This document shows, piece by piece, positions 22,729 through 34,344 of a stretch of 64,000 nucleotides of DNA. Each line of letters opens with the position of its first letter. The stretch's first letter is position 1. Below the pieces are notes generated by a model that saw only the letters and a program-made list of their open reading frames with translations, made no database searches and was not told the origin of the DNA. A program made the position numbers and the translations under genes. This DNA is from Chlorops oryzae (lineage: Eukaryota > Arthropoda > Insecta > Diptera > Chloropidae): the NCBI GenBank assembly GCA_020466095.1, contig CM035806.1:68263602-68327601 (forward strand), given 5' to 3'.

Positions 22729-24145
22729 CACGGAGAGAAATAAGTCCCTGAAATATAATTGTAACCAATTACATATGCAAGTGGAGCCTTGCCCCGATTG
22801 CATTATTCATTGGAGCCAATCACAATATAATTAGAAAATGAAAAATACTAATTGTGCTCAATTACTTATATAATTGCATTTAAATTTATCATATATGTAA
22901 TTGCGTTCTGAATACATATATAATTACATCTGATAACTTTTAAAATTTAAAGCATTGATGCAATTATATATATGATTGTATTTATTTTACAGTTTGTTCT
23001 TATATTTCTCAAATGGTTTAAAATTTCGATCGTATATAACGTGTTTGAATTTTCAAAATCCTTAGGCACTCCAAGGGCAGGTGGACCACGAATATGACGT
23101 GGTGAAATATATTCCGCCCAATCGTGGAGAATGCCCCTTTTTATATTGCTATGTAGAATGTATTTTAAATTGCAGGGGATCACAAATTTAATAAGACTCA
23201 ATTATGTATATAATTCGATACAATTACATACATCATTGCAGCCGATTATATATTTAATTGGACGGAATTATACAGGGTGTTCCATACTCAATGGATCAAA
23301 AAAAAGGAGGTGATAGGGGGAACCCATACAAGCAAAAAATTGTATGGAAAGGGGGGTCCATTTTGCACTCGTAAGGAGCTAGAGGAGCGGAAAGAATTCG
23401 ACTAAATTGGTGAGCATACTTTTAGGCGGATATGTCAAACTAAAACACTATTCAGAAATTTTTAAATTTCTTAGATTTTTCTTTTTCTCATGCTGCCTAA
23501 AAGTGTGCTCAATAAATTTGATTAAAATAATTTTCTGGGAGTCAAAAATACAAAATAATTATTTTCAAACCTTAGTTTTGCATTGATTGTGAAACTTTTT
23601 TTTAAAAACCATGGTATCAAATTGAAGAGAAAAACTCAAAGTTTTCGAAAAGATAAAAAAAAAGAGGCCCGATCGTATTTCTTTTGAATTAAATCACTTT
23701 AAAAGCTAAAATTACACTATTTTAGGCTTAGATGGTAGTGCCAGAGAAAACGGAGTTGAATTATTTAAAATCGTAGTATGCAGTGTTAACGGAAAACCGC
23801 CAAGCTTTTCATATCATATGTGACTTTGAATTTACGGCCTGTAAGTGAGGAGCACCAGTGAAAAAACCAAAATATTGTTTTTTGCATGTAACTCCTCAGG
23901 GGTGCATTTGCGACCCCCCCTGCCATACGATTTTTGGTCCGTCTGGACCCCCCCTATCACCCCCTTTTTTTTGTTCCATTGAATATGGAACACCCTGTAT
24001 ATGCAATCGAAATTATTTTTTTTTATCATTTGATACAATTACATATATAATTGGAGGCAATGAAAAATATAATTGCATCGTACTCAATTACATATGTAAT
24101 CCCTGCAAAATATAATTGGGTATGTGATATTTTTTTCTCTGCGTG
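22729..24145. mobile_element. TA-flanked CAC..GTG TIR element with ATATATAATTG array
   Basis: Ends CACGGAGAGAAATA and the inverted CACGCAGAGAAAAA, with TA on both sides (22727-22728, 24146-24147). The interior repeats CAATTACATATATAATTG-like palindromes many times on both arms. A separate MITE is nested at 23273-23997. No gene; the frames at 22947-23313 come from the repeats. Confidence 0.65.
23273..23997. mobile_element. mariner/Tc1-type MITE (CAGGGTGTTCCAT ends)
   Basis: TIRs of about 50 bp: CAGGGTGTTCCATACTCAAT and its inverted counterpart, both running on into an A-run and a GGTGATAGGGGG box. Flanked by TA on both sides (23271-23272 and 23998-23999). CAGGGTGTTCCA termini with TA duplications are typical of Tc1/mariner-related MITEs in insects. 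No intact frame. Confidence 0.75.
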
Positions 24146-24264
24146 TAGGAATCAAATGAAAAAAAAAGCTAAGTTAAGACTACATGACAAAACGTTACAT
24201 ATATTTCAACTTTGAAAAAAATTTCACAAAATTTCTCAAATTTTTCTTAAAAATTTACTTTATT

Positions 24265-24739
24265 TTGCAAGTGCAGCTATATGCTCCCAGTACAAATATC
24301 CAGTACAAATGTGTGCAATATGGTACAAAAATACAACACTCATACGCCAAGTCTTAAGTATAAAAATATGCAGTATATTTTTCTAAATATTTCAAAAACT
24401 AATATAGATAGAAAGATGAAACAAACGGTGAATCATTGTTAACAAAACAAGGAACCCAGAACATATATTTTTATATTTTACACTGAGAAAAATTTTTGCA
24501 CAAAAAAGAAAACAAAAATTAGGCTTTTTTTTCAGTGTATTCCTGGTTTTGTAATACTTTTTTGCTATTTTAAAAACTTACCTCTCAGCTTAAACTTTTA
24601 TTCAAAAGAAGATTTATTTAAATCGATGTATACCTTCTTGAGATATTTAAGAAAACATAAGAGCATATTTTTGTACTGTACCATATTGCACACATTTGTA
24701 CTGGATATTAGTACTGGGAGCATATAGGTGCACTTGCAA
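24265..24739. mobile_element. TIR element (475 bp) with about 70-bp inverted repeats
   Basis: TTGCAAGTGCAGCTATATGC..CAGTACAAATGTGTGCAAT at the left is repeated inverted at 24660-24739 with few changes. The duplication at the flanks is unclear (imperfect). A 57-bp TA-flanked CACTGAG mini-element is nested at 24481-24537. Confidence 0.65.
24481..24537. mobile_element. 57-bp TA-flanked CACTGA..CAGTG mini-element
   Basis: CACTGAGAAAAATT start and inverted CACTGAAAAAAAAG end, TA on each side. A similar 56-bp unit lies at 24858-24913 (CATTGAAAAAAATATT / CACTGAGAAAAATT). They look like minimal versions of the CAC..GTG elements elsewhere in the window. Confidence 0.45.
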
Positions 24740-25050
24740 CTTTTTGAATATCACACTGCTGCGCCATCTGATTGAAATATTTTTTGCTTTTAAATTAAAG
24801 TAAATACTAAGGGGTGTTTTTAAAAGCAAATTATAGAGTGGCGGTAAACTGGGAGTACATTGAAAAAAATATTCAAAATTTTCTTTTGTTTTGTGAAAAA
24901 ATTTTTCTCAGTGTAAAAATTAAAAAAAAATTTTTTAGCTTCCTTGTTTTATTATCTAACATAATCTGCTTAGATCGTCTGTCTATCTCAATTAGTTGTT
25001 GAGAAATACAATTTTGAAAAAAGGCTTTTAAAAAAGGATTTTCAAGGATA

Positions 25051-26338
25051 TTAGGTGTAGTAAAAAGAAATCCATTATTTTTGCATTAAATTGAGGGCTT
25101 TATTTAAGATAGTTAGAATGACCCGATTTAGGTCAAATATGCGCCGTTTTGTTCGATAACTTGTTGCCATTTTAAAGGTAATTTCATTATGCCTCTCTCA
25201 TAGAAGCCCTCGTTCCTATTAGCAAAAAATTGAGACAGTCGAATTTCAGAAGCCTCTCTTGAAGCGAATGTTTCACCAGCAAAATTGTTCGCCATGGACA
25301 GGAACAGATGGTAATCACTTGGTGCCAGGTCCGGACTATAAGGTGGATGCAGAAGAACCTCCCAACCAAACTCCCGGAGCTTCTGGCGAGTCACTATCGA
25401 TGTGTGTGGCCTGGCGTTGTCCTGATGGAACACAATTCCTCTCCTATTGGCCAAAGCTGGCCGCTTATGGGCGATTGCTTCCTTCAGACGGTCCAATTGT
25501 TGACAGTAGAGTTCCGAGTTAAGAGTTTTGCCGTATGGGAGCAGCTCATAGTAGATAATTCCCTGCCAATCCCACCAAACACACAGCAAAACCTTCCTGG
25601 CCGTCAATCCTGGCTTGGCCACGGTTTCCGCCGGTTCACCGTGTTTCGACCTCGACCGTTTTCGCTTGACGTTGTCGTAAGTGACCCACTTTTCATCACC
25701 AGTCTCCAACCGCTTCAGAAATGGGTCGATTTTGTTGCGGTTCAGCAGCGATTCGCAGATGGAAATTCGGTCTATGAGGTTTTTTTGCGTTAACTCGTGT
25801 GGCACCCATACATCGAGCTTCTTTGTGTATCCAGCCTTATTCAAATGGTTCCAAACGGTTTTTTGTGCAATCTTTAGCTCTTTTGCAATCGAAACAGTGC
25901 TAACATGACGGTCGGACTCGATAAGTTCCATGATTTTATCGACATTTTCGACAATTGGCCTTCCAGTGCGTGGTGCATCCTTGACATCGAAGTTACCGGT
26001 ACGGAATCGACGAAACCAAAATTGCGCATGATTGGCTGTTACAGTATCAGGTCCATAAACGCTATTCACATTTTCAGCCGCCTGGCTTGCGTTTTCTCCC
26101 TTATCGAAGAAAAACTGTAAAATGTAGCGAATTTTCTCTTTGCTGATGTCCATCTTTGACAAGCTCTCAAACAAAACTGAATCAATCAATCAAAAAAGTG
26201 TCAAAAAAGCTTTTTTAGTAGGAACTGTCATCTTTCTAATGCCCCCTAGCGGAACACGATCGGTTTTATACAACGCGAGATGCAGATAAATAACGCCATC
26301 TATTGGAAAAATAATGGATTTCTTTTTACTACACCTAA
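25051..26338 (-). mobile_element. mariner element copy 1 (1288 bp)
   Basis: Perfect outer TIRs beginning TTAGGTGTAGTAAAAAGA, TA duplications at 25049-25050 and 26339-26340, one transposase gene. Nearly identical to copies at 29578-30864 and 58290-59576. The TIRs run on as AAATCCATTATTTTT. Confidence 0.97.
25128..26189 (-). CDS. mariner transposase, copy 1 (353 aa)
   Basis: Tc1/mariner DDE transposase that excises and inserts the element at TA. N-terminal helix-turn-helix DNA-binding region, WVPHEL at about 128-133, catalytic Asp in TGDEKW (about 165), Asp in HQDNARPH (about 257) and Asp in APSDYH (about 292), so 34 residues separate the last two (DD34D), with YSPDLAP just before. A second in-frame Met 12 codons in (MDISKEK, at 26153) may be the true start and would give the usual length of about 345. 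ACC-TAA ends the protein five residues before the stop used by copy 2. No other damage is visible. Confidence 0.93.
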   Translation of the reverse strand: MIDSVLFESLSKMDISKEKIRYILQFFFDKGENASQAAENVNSVYGPDTVTANHAQFWFRRFRTGNFDVKDAPRTGRPIVENVDKIMELIESDRHVSTVSIAKELKIAQKTVWNHLNKAGYTKKLDVWVPHELTQKNLIDRISICESLLNRNKIDPFLKRLETGDEKWVTYDNVKRKRSRSKHGEPAETVAKPGLTARKVLLCVWWDWQGIIYYELLPYGKTLNSELYCQQLDRLKEAIAHKRPALANRRGIVFHQDNARPHTSIVTRQKLREFGWEVLLHPPYSPDLAPSDYHLFLSMANNFAGETFASREASEIRLSQFFANRNEGFYERGIMKLPLKWQQVIEQNGAYLT

Positions 26339-26340
26339 TA

Positions 26341-27646
26341 TTTCAAGGACCGTTCAAAATAAAAATCTAAAAAGTGGTCCCCACAGTGTTTTTAGATGGC
26401 GCCTATCGAAAAATCAACAAAATTTAAAAATTCCTTTCATGATGCCGCATGCCTTTGCTTAACCCGCCAGACCCTTTCGCAAATGACGTTACATGAGGTG
26501 TTCCAGACAGCACCTTGTCGCAAATAACGCAAATCTTCCTCTTATAGATTTCGTTTTTCTTTTAGATACGTTTGGCTGCAGAAGTACAGAGGGACGAATT
26601 CAGACAAAACTCTTCAACTTATTTTTGACTTTCATTTGAAAACATTTCCAACCCATTTACGCTCAAACAGAAACCAGAGAAAATTTTCTCAATTTCTTTA
26701 ATATAACATGCAGTAAAGGGTTAAGATTTGCGGCATAATCAGCGGTATTTAAATAAACTTAAAAAGTTTTTATATACGTAAGCACCATATTAGCAGGCTA
26801 AGCTGCATTGTGCGTAAGAACTCTGCAATAATCGACTACTTAATCTCCAAGCCCAAGACCCAAGTGTAGCCTTCGGTCAGTCCTTCACGTTACCAGCACT
26901 AGCCTCTTCATAATTCCACTTCTAATGTATTCAACTGACCTTTTTAACATGTGCCTGTCATTGGAGAGGGACTTGCTCGAAAAACGGCTGACCGTAGGTC
27001 AGTATTTTTGGGTTAATTGTCGTAATTTTGACTGGATTTAGGATAGTCAAATATGGAAAATAAAAAACCAATTTTTTGTGTATATTCTAAATTGATCAAA
27101 GTGTCATTTACGGACTACCGTTAAACTAACCCGTTTATTACCGGTCGCCGGTAATTCGATGCCGAATTCGATGCAGCGAACTGCCATAATACAACCGGTA
27201 GGATTTGGACTGGTCAAGGCCCATGCCTTCATAGAAAATTTACCCGCTAAATAGGGTAGCTTACAATTATTTTACTCACCATTCAAAAGGCGAATGAAAA
27301 AATGAATTACAATTCCTTTTTCTTAAATCTGCAATGAATGCATTCACATTTTTGGTGAATCGAATTCATTCTTATTTTTATAATTCATTGTGAGTTAAAA
27401 GGCAAACCAGCCCTTTTTTAGGGCTCGATTTGAATAATTGTAGTTTCCCTGGTGGTAGAGCAATTGAAATAAGAGGCGATAACGAGGGAGCCGTTTCTTC
27501 AAATACCGGAAAATAAAAATTTATATAAATTTTGTGGCTAAAGTCATTTTATTGACATCGAGAAGAAAGAAGGGAAGAAGGCTTTGAATAAAATACTATT
27601 TTTAGAAGAGAAAAAACCCAGCCAACCAAAGGAGTCCACACGGAGC
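26341..27646. other. Non-coding stretch
   Basis: No supported gene. A weak GAATTCATT-like motif cluster lies at 27290-27400. Nothing else recognised. Confidence 0.5.
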
Positions 27647-27654
27647 TCCTAAAG

Positions 27655-28174
27655 CAGAGGTGGGCACGCCTTGAGCTCGCGAGCGAAGAGCTTTCACATT
27701 TACACATGATGAGCTTTTGTGCTTTCACACATACGGGACAGTCTGGCTTTTGCTTAGTGGTGCCACATTTTTCCGAGAAAAAACCCCTTAAAATTATTAA
27801 AAACCCCTTTTCCAAATTTTCCGAAATCAAAAAACCAACGAAAAATCCCACAAGGATTTTTTGGAAAGAATAGGAAATGTAAGGAGGTAGTGGTATATAC
27901 TCTGATTGTATGAATGTTTAAATTAAGGAAGTTAGCTTGAAAATATAAATTGTAGAAGTCATGTGAGCCGTAATGGTAATGTTGGCTATTAATTCGCCAG
28001 TTGGAGAAAAAATTTGGCTGTTTTAGAGGAATTTTCGTTTTTTTAGCGACTTCTCTTACTGGCAGCCCTGCTCGCATCTGACAATCAGTTGTTTGCCGAA
28101 TTATCAACAAAAGAGCTTTTACGCGTAACCAATACAATCGCAAAAATTGCATACATTCACATTGCCCACCTCTG
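27655..28174. mobile_element. hAT MITE (520 bp, CAGAGGTGGGCA ends)
   Basis: CAGAGGTGGGCA at the left, inverted TGCCCACCTCTG at the right, and a perfect 8-bp duplication TCCTAAAG on both sides (27647-27654 and 28175-28182). Such ends plus 8-bp duplications are the hAT signature. A second element appears nested inside (about 27756-28070): it has AGTGGTGCCA-like ends and shares its AAAACCC(C)TTTTC-rich interior with the hAT element at 62224-62701. Confidence 0.85.
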
Positions 28175-28272
28175 TCCTAAAGACTCCTTTTTCGGAGCTC
28201 AAATGCTCGTAAAATGCTCCGACAGGAGCTCTAAGTTTGCACTTTTTCATAATCAAATCGCACGGAGCCTTA

Positions 28273-29372
28273 ACAGGTTGGCTGATAAGTCCCCGGTCTG
28301 ACACATAGATGGCGTCGCTAGTATTAAATGCATATTATTTTTATATAGTGGCAACCTTCAAATGATTCGTGTCAAAATTTTACGTCTGTAAGTCAATTAG
28401 TTTGTGAGATAGAGCGTCTTTTGTGAAGCAACTTTTGTTGTGAAAAAAATGGAAAAAAAGGAATTTCGTGTTTTGATAAAATACTGTTTTCTGAAGGGAA
28501 AAAATACAGTGGAAGCAAAAACTTGGCTTGATAATGAGTTTTCGGACTCTGCCCCAGGAAAATCAACAATAATTGATTGGTATGCAAAATTCAAGCGTGG
28601 TGAAATGAGCACGGAGGACGGTGAACGCAGTGGACGCCCGAAAGAGGTGGTTACCGACGAAAACATCAAAAAAATTCACAAAATGATTTTGAATGACCGT
28701 AAAATTAAGTTGATCGAGATAGCAGAGGCCTTAAAGATATCAAAGGAACGTGTTGGTCATATCATTCATCAATATTTGGATATGAAAAAGCTCTGTGCAA
28801 AATGGGTGCCGCGCGAGCTCACATTTGACCAAAAACAACAACGTGTTGATGATTCTGAGCGGTGTTTGCAGCTGTTAACTCGCAATACACCCGAGTTTTT
28901 GCGTCGATATGTGACAATGGATGAGACATGGCTCTATCACTACACTCCTGAGTCCAATCGACAGGAATAATTTTTATCGATTATCTTGAGAAGGGAAAAA
29001 CCATCAACAGTGACTATTATATGTCGTTATTGGAGCGTTTGAAGGTCGAAATCGCGGCAAAACGGCCCCATATGAAGAAGAAAAAAGTGTTGGTTCACCA
29101 AGACAACGCACCGTGCCACAAGTCATTGAGAACGATGGCAAAAATTTATGAATTAGGCTTCGAATTGCTTCCCCACCCACCGTATTCACCAGATCTGGCC
29201 CCCAGCGACATTTTCTTGTTCTCAGACCTCAAAAGGATGCTCGCAGGGAAAAAATTTGGCTGCAATGAAGAGGTGATCGCCGAAACTGAGGCCTATTTTG
29301 AGTCAAAACCGAAGGAGTACTACCAAAATGGTATCAAAAAATTGGAAGTCGTTATAATCGTTGTATCGCTGT
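28273..29372 (+). mobile_element. Himar1-like mariner, 3' truncated
   Basis: Left TIR ACAGGTTGGCTGATAAGTCC preceded by TA at 28271-28272, the terminus I recall for the irritans-subfamily mariner Himar1 of horn fly. The right TIR is absent: element sequence stops just after the GIKKLE-encoding region, near 29372. The DNA around it is otherwise undamaged apart from the internal deletion described for the gene. Confidence 0.9.
28449..29372 (+). pseudogene. Himar1-like transposase with internal deletion
   Basis: Start MEKKEFRVLIKYCFLKGKN; helix-turn-helix region; WVPREL; first catalytic Asp in TMDETW; then SNRQ at about 28965 jumps directly to sequence corresponding to GIIFIDYLEKGKTINSDYY in another frame. 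I estimate roughly 100 bp (just over 30 codons) of the catalytic core is missing, and the reading frame shifts. The rest reads HQDNAPCHKS (second Asp) and PPYSPDLAPSD (third Asp; DD34D). The end of the gene is lost. Inactive, but the remaining residues are close to Himar1 as I remember it, so divergence is low. Confidence 0.92.
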
Positions 29373-29577
29373 TATATGGAAAAATTGAACTTTTTGGGAT
29401 GTTAAAATTTATCTTTATGAGTGCTAGAATGCTCCTAATGGCTCATAGTCTTAAACCTAGTCTTCGGGAGAGTTTAAACTAGGTTCATTATTTCTTTATG
29501 AAAATTTTTGAAAAATTGAAATAAAGCAAAGGTATTCGATTGTGTTTAACTGGCTGAAGGCTGAAATACTGTATATA

Positions 29578-30864
29578 TTAGGTGTAGTAAAAAGAAATCC
29601 ATTATTTTTCCAATAGATGGCGTTATTTATCTGCATCTCGCGTTGTATAAGTCCGATCGTGTTCCGCTAGGGGGCATAAGAAAGATGACAGTTCCTACTA
29701 AAAAAACTTTTTGACACTTTTTTGATTGATTGATTCAGTTTTGTTTGAGAGCTTGTCAAAGATGGACATCAGCAAAGAGAAAATACGCTACATTTTACAG
29801 TTTTTCTTCGATAAGGGAGAAAACGCAAGCCAGGCGGCTGAAAATGTGAATAGCGTTTATGGACCTGATACTGTAACAGCCAATCATGCGCAATTTTGGT
29901 TTCGTCGATTCCGTTCCGGTAACTTCGATGTCAAGGATGCACCACGCACTGGAAGGCCAATTGTCGAAAATTTCGATAAAATCATGGAAATTATCGAGTC
30001 CGACCGTCATGTTAGCACTGTTTCGATTGCAAAAGAGCTAAAGATTGCACAAAAAACCGTTTGGAACCATTTGAATAAGGCTGGATACACAAAGAAGCTC
30101 GATGTATGGGTGCCACACGAGTTAACGCAAAAAAACCTCATAGACCGAATTTCCATCTGCAAATCGCTGCTGAACCGCAACAAAATCGACCCATTTCTGA
30201 AGCAGTTGGTGACTGGTGATGAAAAGTGGGTCACTTACGGCAAAGTCAAGCGAAAACGGTCGAGGTCGAAACACGGTGAACCGGCGGAAACGGTGGCCAA
30301 GCCAGGATTGACGGCCAGGAAGGTTTTGCTGTGTGTTTGGTGGGATTGGCAGGGAATTATCTACTATGAGCTGCTCCCATACGGCAAAACTCTTAACTCG
30401 GAACTCTACTGTCAACAATTGGACCGTCTGAAGGAAGCAATCGCCCATAAGCGGCCAGCTTTGGCCAATAGGAGAGGAATTGTGTTCCATCAGGACAACG
30501 CCAGGCCACACACATCGATAGTGACTCGCCAGAAGCTCCGGGAGTTTGGTTGGGAGGTTCTTCTGCATCCACCTTATAGTCCGGACCTGGCACCAAGTGA
30601 TTACCATCTGTTCCTGTCCATGGCGAACAATTTTGCTGGTGAAACATTCGCTTCAAGAGAGGCTTCTGAAATTCGACTGTCTCAATTTTTTGCTAATAGG
30701 AACGAGGGCTTCTATGAGAGAGGCATAATGAAATTACCTTTAAAATGGCAACAAGTTATCGAACAAAACGGTGCATATTTGACCAAAATCGGGTCATTCT
30801 AACTATCTTAAATAAAGCCCTCAATTTAATGCAAAAATAATGGATTTCTTTTTACTACACCTAA
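29578..30864 (+). mobile_element. mariner element copy 2 (1287 bp)
   Basis: TIRs beginning TTAGGTGTAGTAAAAAGA at both ends, TA duplications on both sides (29576-29577, 30865-30866). Same family as copies at 25 and 58 kb, opposite orientation to both. Confidence 0.97.
29726..30802 (+). CDS. mariner transposase, copy 2 (358 aa, longest)
   Basis: Full-length DD34D transposase: HTH region, WVPHEL (128-133), catalytic Asp165 (TGDEKW), Asp257 (HQDNARPH), Asp292 (APSDYH), YSPDLAP (284-290). It reads through the codon that is a stop in copies 1 and 3 (ACC-AAA instead of ACC-TAA) and ends YLTKIGSF. With the internal Met at 29762 the protein is 346 aa, the normal mariner length. Of the three copies this is the best candidate for an active enzyme, although it has private changes, such as YGKV where copies 1 and 3 have YDNV. 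Confidence 0.95.
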   Translation: MIDSVLFESLSKMDISKEKIRYILQFFFDKGENASQAAENVNSVYGPDTVTANHAQFWFRRFRSGNFDVKDAPRTGRPIVENFDKIMEIIESDRHVSTVSIAKELKIAQKTVWNHLNKAGYTKKLDVWVPHELTQKNLIDRISICKSLLNRNKIDPFLKQLVTGDEKWVTYGKVKRKRSRSKHGEPAETVAKPGLTARKVLLCVWWDWQGIIYYELLPYGKTLNSELYCQQLDRLKEAIAHKRPALANRRGIVFHQDNARPHTSIVTRQKLREFGWEVLLHPPYSPDLAPSDYHLFLSMANNFAGETFASREASEIRLSQFFANRNEGFYERGIMKLPLKWQQVIEQNGAYLTKIGSF

Positions 30865-30866
30865 TA

Positions 30867-33160
30867 TATATTTGTAAACTTAAACATTCGAAGTTCGTAA
30901 GCCGAGTTGAAGACAACGACCCTAAGAGTCTGTTTGAACTTGCTTTCACACATTATTTTTTTTTTAAATGACTCGTTTGGTATACCTAAATGTTCCTAGG
31001 TTATTTTTTTGGTTTTTTTTTTCGAGGCCTTGGCAAAGGCCTCTTCCCAGTTGGAGCACTTAACACTCTTTTTCAGAGCACTCCGTATATTGTTGAATAG
31101 GAATTATTTTCCATTTTACCTTGGATGTTTCTATACACGTTTTTACTGATTAAAAAGAATAAAAAACGAAACGAATACAATTTATATCTTTAATCTTTTC
31201 CCTTTGATTTCCATTTCATTTTTATTTTCCGGCTAAAGTTTACTCAAGAATTATCTTGTTTATCTAACAGACTGCCACTCAGATAATCCAGTAACTGACA
31301 TCAGGGAAAACGTAGAAATGTTTCCTTTCTTTCACTTTCCGTTTCCCTCCTATCCTCTTTTAGTCACTAGCTATACGAAAATTCTTTTCGCCTGCAAAGT
31401 GGAAACTAAAAACTGTAAACTGAAAACTTTCATGAACTTAAAATGCAAATTGCATATGATTGCTACAATTTTTGCAAGTTGTCCTCAAGGCATATTTACG
31501 CTGAAATAAAGATGGTAGTGAAGTGATAGTGTTACTTATTTGTCGAGAATATCTTCAAATAAAACGAGAAGACTTCTTTTGAGGCTGAGAAGCCGAATCG
31601 GATGAAGAGTGATCCGAAGCAATGCAAATGAAAATTTCGTAAATGGCCATCAAATATAAAATTATGAGAATTTAATTATTTCCATCGAAATAGTGAGAAA
31701 AGTCGACGAGGTTTTTTTTTCAATCTTATCGTTTACCCATCGAAAAAGGGAAATAACCCTCAAACGCTAAAGGTGAATGAATGAATGTAGATCTAACTTG
31801 AAGGTATTCTTGCTAGAAATATTTCTCAATCGAAAGGATGCCTTTTTTGTATTGATCCAGGCCCGTAGCAATCCGACTTTGCGTGGGGACTTTTCTACCA
31901 ACTGTTTCGAAGTCGGTGCCAGTGGCATGGCCAACGAGGCGTCTACAGTTCAATTTTCTCGAACACTCTACTATTTGCTGAGAAATAATCAGAAGGCTCT
32001 GTGGTGTAGAGCAACCCTCTTAAACGCACAATTTTTGGGAATGCTTTTGCGTTCCTGCTACTCAAATAGTTTCATTTTAAGCGGACACCTCTGTTAAGCG
32101 GACATATTTTTCTCTCTCGTAGGTGTTAGCTTAAGAGAGAGTATACTGTGTTGTGTAAACTTAAATGACACATTGTTTAAAAAAAAGCAAGCCCATTCTT
32201 ATGGCTATTTATACAGCTGATGCGATGGATTTGGAAAAGCTGATGAAATTGGCGATTTGGGCATCCCATTACCAATCGAGCTGAAAATCGTCAAAGAATA
32301 CATTTCTGGGATTCGTGCAAAGAATTCGCAATTGAAAAGTTTTAAAAAGCTGAATGATAAAAAAAAAATCAAGACGATGGTTGCTGTCAGATCGGTACAA
32401 GGTGTGAAAAGGAATTGAAAACGTTTACGTTCATTATGCAACAATCGAAATATTCCCGTTTGGAACGGCAGTATGCGAATCACCATTTTCGGCATTGACA
32501 CAAATCATGCGGCCACAACGGATAAGCATGTTTCTGCTACATTCAATAATCTGTCAATTCTGGCTCTCGAGTACAATCGACTTGAGTCTATAGCAGTGTC
32601 GGCCAAATTACGATTACCCAAGCCAGGGACGTAGCCAAGGGGGGTTTTGGGTGTTAAACTACTCCCCCCTCGTCATCAATCTGACTATGTTATTTTAAAT
32701 TGTATTTCCAATGCACTCTTTGGCACAAATTAAAACTTCAAGAAGCCAAAACGGAAACGGTTACATTGAAGACAAAATTGGAGCGGAGCTCAGAAGTTCA
32801 AACATACTCTACTAGGTTCGACGAGCAATGTCCAAATGGCAGATTGTTCTCGTATCGTGATCGACAATAAAATTCCATTTAACATGCATGAACGTCTAAG
32901 CGCTGCTTCAGTGTTGCCCACTCGATTTAAGCAGGTATGAAAATTATAGTCACATTTATAAAAGTATTGTGCAGTGAAAAAACCCTTTGAGGAATCTCAA
33001 AAGATCGATAATAAAAATTATCTGCAAAAACTTTAACAGATATACAACTAGAATAACAAAGCCGTGTACGGATTAGCCGCAAAAACTTTGAGAGGGAAGT
33101 TTGCAGGGATTCTAGATATGTATAATTGTTCAATCCCTCAGCGGTTTTGTCCGCGTTTGC
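30867..33160. other. Non-coding stretch, old transposon debris
   Basis: No supported gene. A GCGGACACC..TAAGCGGACA block ending TATACTGTG at about 32050-32150 resembles the 3' end of a pogo/Tigger-like element and matches a better preserved block at 56740-56874. CAGGGACGTAGCCAAGGGGG at about 32626 looks like a lone hAT MITE end. Short frames at 31318, 31777 and 32205 have no recognisable family. Confidence 0.45.
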
Positions 33161-33833
33161 ACGTGGGTCAGAATACGTGAAATCAGCACACAAAAAAATT
33201 TTGTCTGCGATTTTGACCGTTTTGGACTTAATCGATAGCTGTTTGAGGAAGAAATTTTCTCACCAAGTTATAGGTAAAAAAAATTTTTTTTTCAGTAGAT
33301 ATAAGCAATTGAACTTTTAGACTACTTTTTTTTCAAACATTTATAACTAGCGAACGGTGAAATCGATTTTAATGTCTTTTACGTCAAATTAAAGATAATT
33401 AATTGTACTTTCAAAATATATTTTTGTACTTACAGAAAAAAATTTTTTTTTATTGCTTATAAACAATTTTTTATAAACAATGCATTTTTAATAGTGTTCT
33501 CCGCCTGCAAAAAATCTGAATAAAATTAGGTTCATGTATTGAACTATGGTGAACCTAAATCCGTTGAAAAAACAATGGAGAAATGATTAGTTCACCAGAT
33601 ATCTTGAAAATTCTGCAGTCGCGCATAGCCATTTCCGTACGTGACTCCGGTCGCACCGGCCACGCAGAGCCATATTCGCCGACTTGATGCGCGTATTTTC
33701 TTTCTACCTGCTCATGAACTCATTAAGTTTTTCTGATCGTCTTTTTATAAATAATATATTATAAACTTATTCAATTTATTTTCCAGTTATTTGTTTTTTT
33801 ATTAACAGGGTGAAATAGATTTTTTTAAGCGAT

Positions 33834-34078
33834 CAGTGCCGTAGCAACCATAGGGGAAAGAGGGCTTTGGCCCCCCACGCATTTTTGTTTTTGCCTATGA
33901 AAAAAATTAAAAAAGGAGAAAAAACAAATGACAATCGAAAAAACATGCATTGAAAGCGTGCATGTAATGTGGTTTTAATTAAAATAGACGTTAAAATTGA
34001 AAAAATAATTTTGCCCCTCCACGCAAATCCAAAACATAATTTTGGGCCCCCACGCAAAACAGAATTGCTACGGCACTG
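33834..34078. mobile_element. hAT MITE (245 bp), left-arm copy
   Basis: CAGTGCCGTAGCAA ends (inverted at 34065-34078) and a perfect 8-bp duplication TAAGCGAT at 33826-33833 and 34079-34086. The interior holds GCCCCCCACGC blocks. A much longer element with the same ends lies at 46235-49675, so this is its internally deleted form. Confidence 0.9.
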
Positions 34079-34344
34079 TAAGCGATATTGTGCACATCAA
34101 AGTCAATAGATGCGGAAATTTCCCGACATTCCAAAGTTTTCGAATCAACGGGCACAAAAGAGTGATATGATCGAGTTCTTTCCAACTAAATTTCCAAAGT
34201 CCAATGGAATTTCCAATGCTGTAAAGTTTATTAGCTCATAGGCTTTTGGCGATTACCGCACTAAACTTAAGTACAGTACTTTTTGATCTGGTGTTCAGTT
34301 CGTACTTTAGACTTCAGCATTACATTGGTTTTGATTGCGTTAAA

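Noticed and set aside
25187..26120. Frames of 60-161 aa opposite the mariner transposases (also at 29795-30728 and 58426-59359)
   Set aside because: Antisense or alternate-frame shadows of the transposase genes, repeated in all three copies because the copies are near-identical.
31318..32501. Three short frames in the 31-32.5 kb stretch
   Set aside because: No family motifs and biased composition; the region looks like decayed transposon and intergenic DNA.
32626..32650. hAT MITE from a lone CAGGGACGTAGCCAAGGGGG end
   Set aside because: No inverted partner or 8-bp duplication found nearby.
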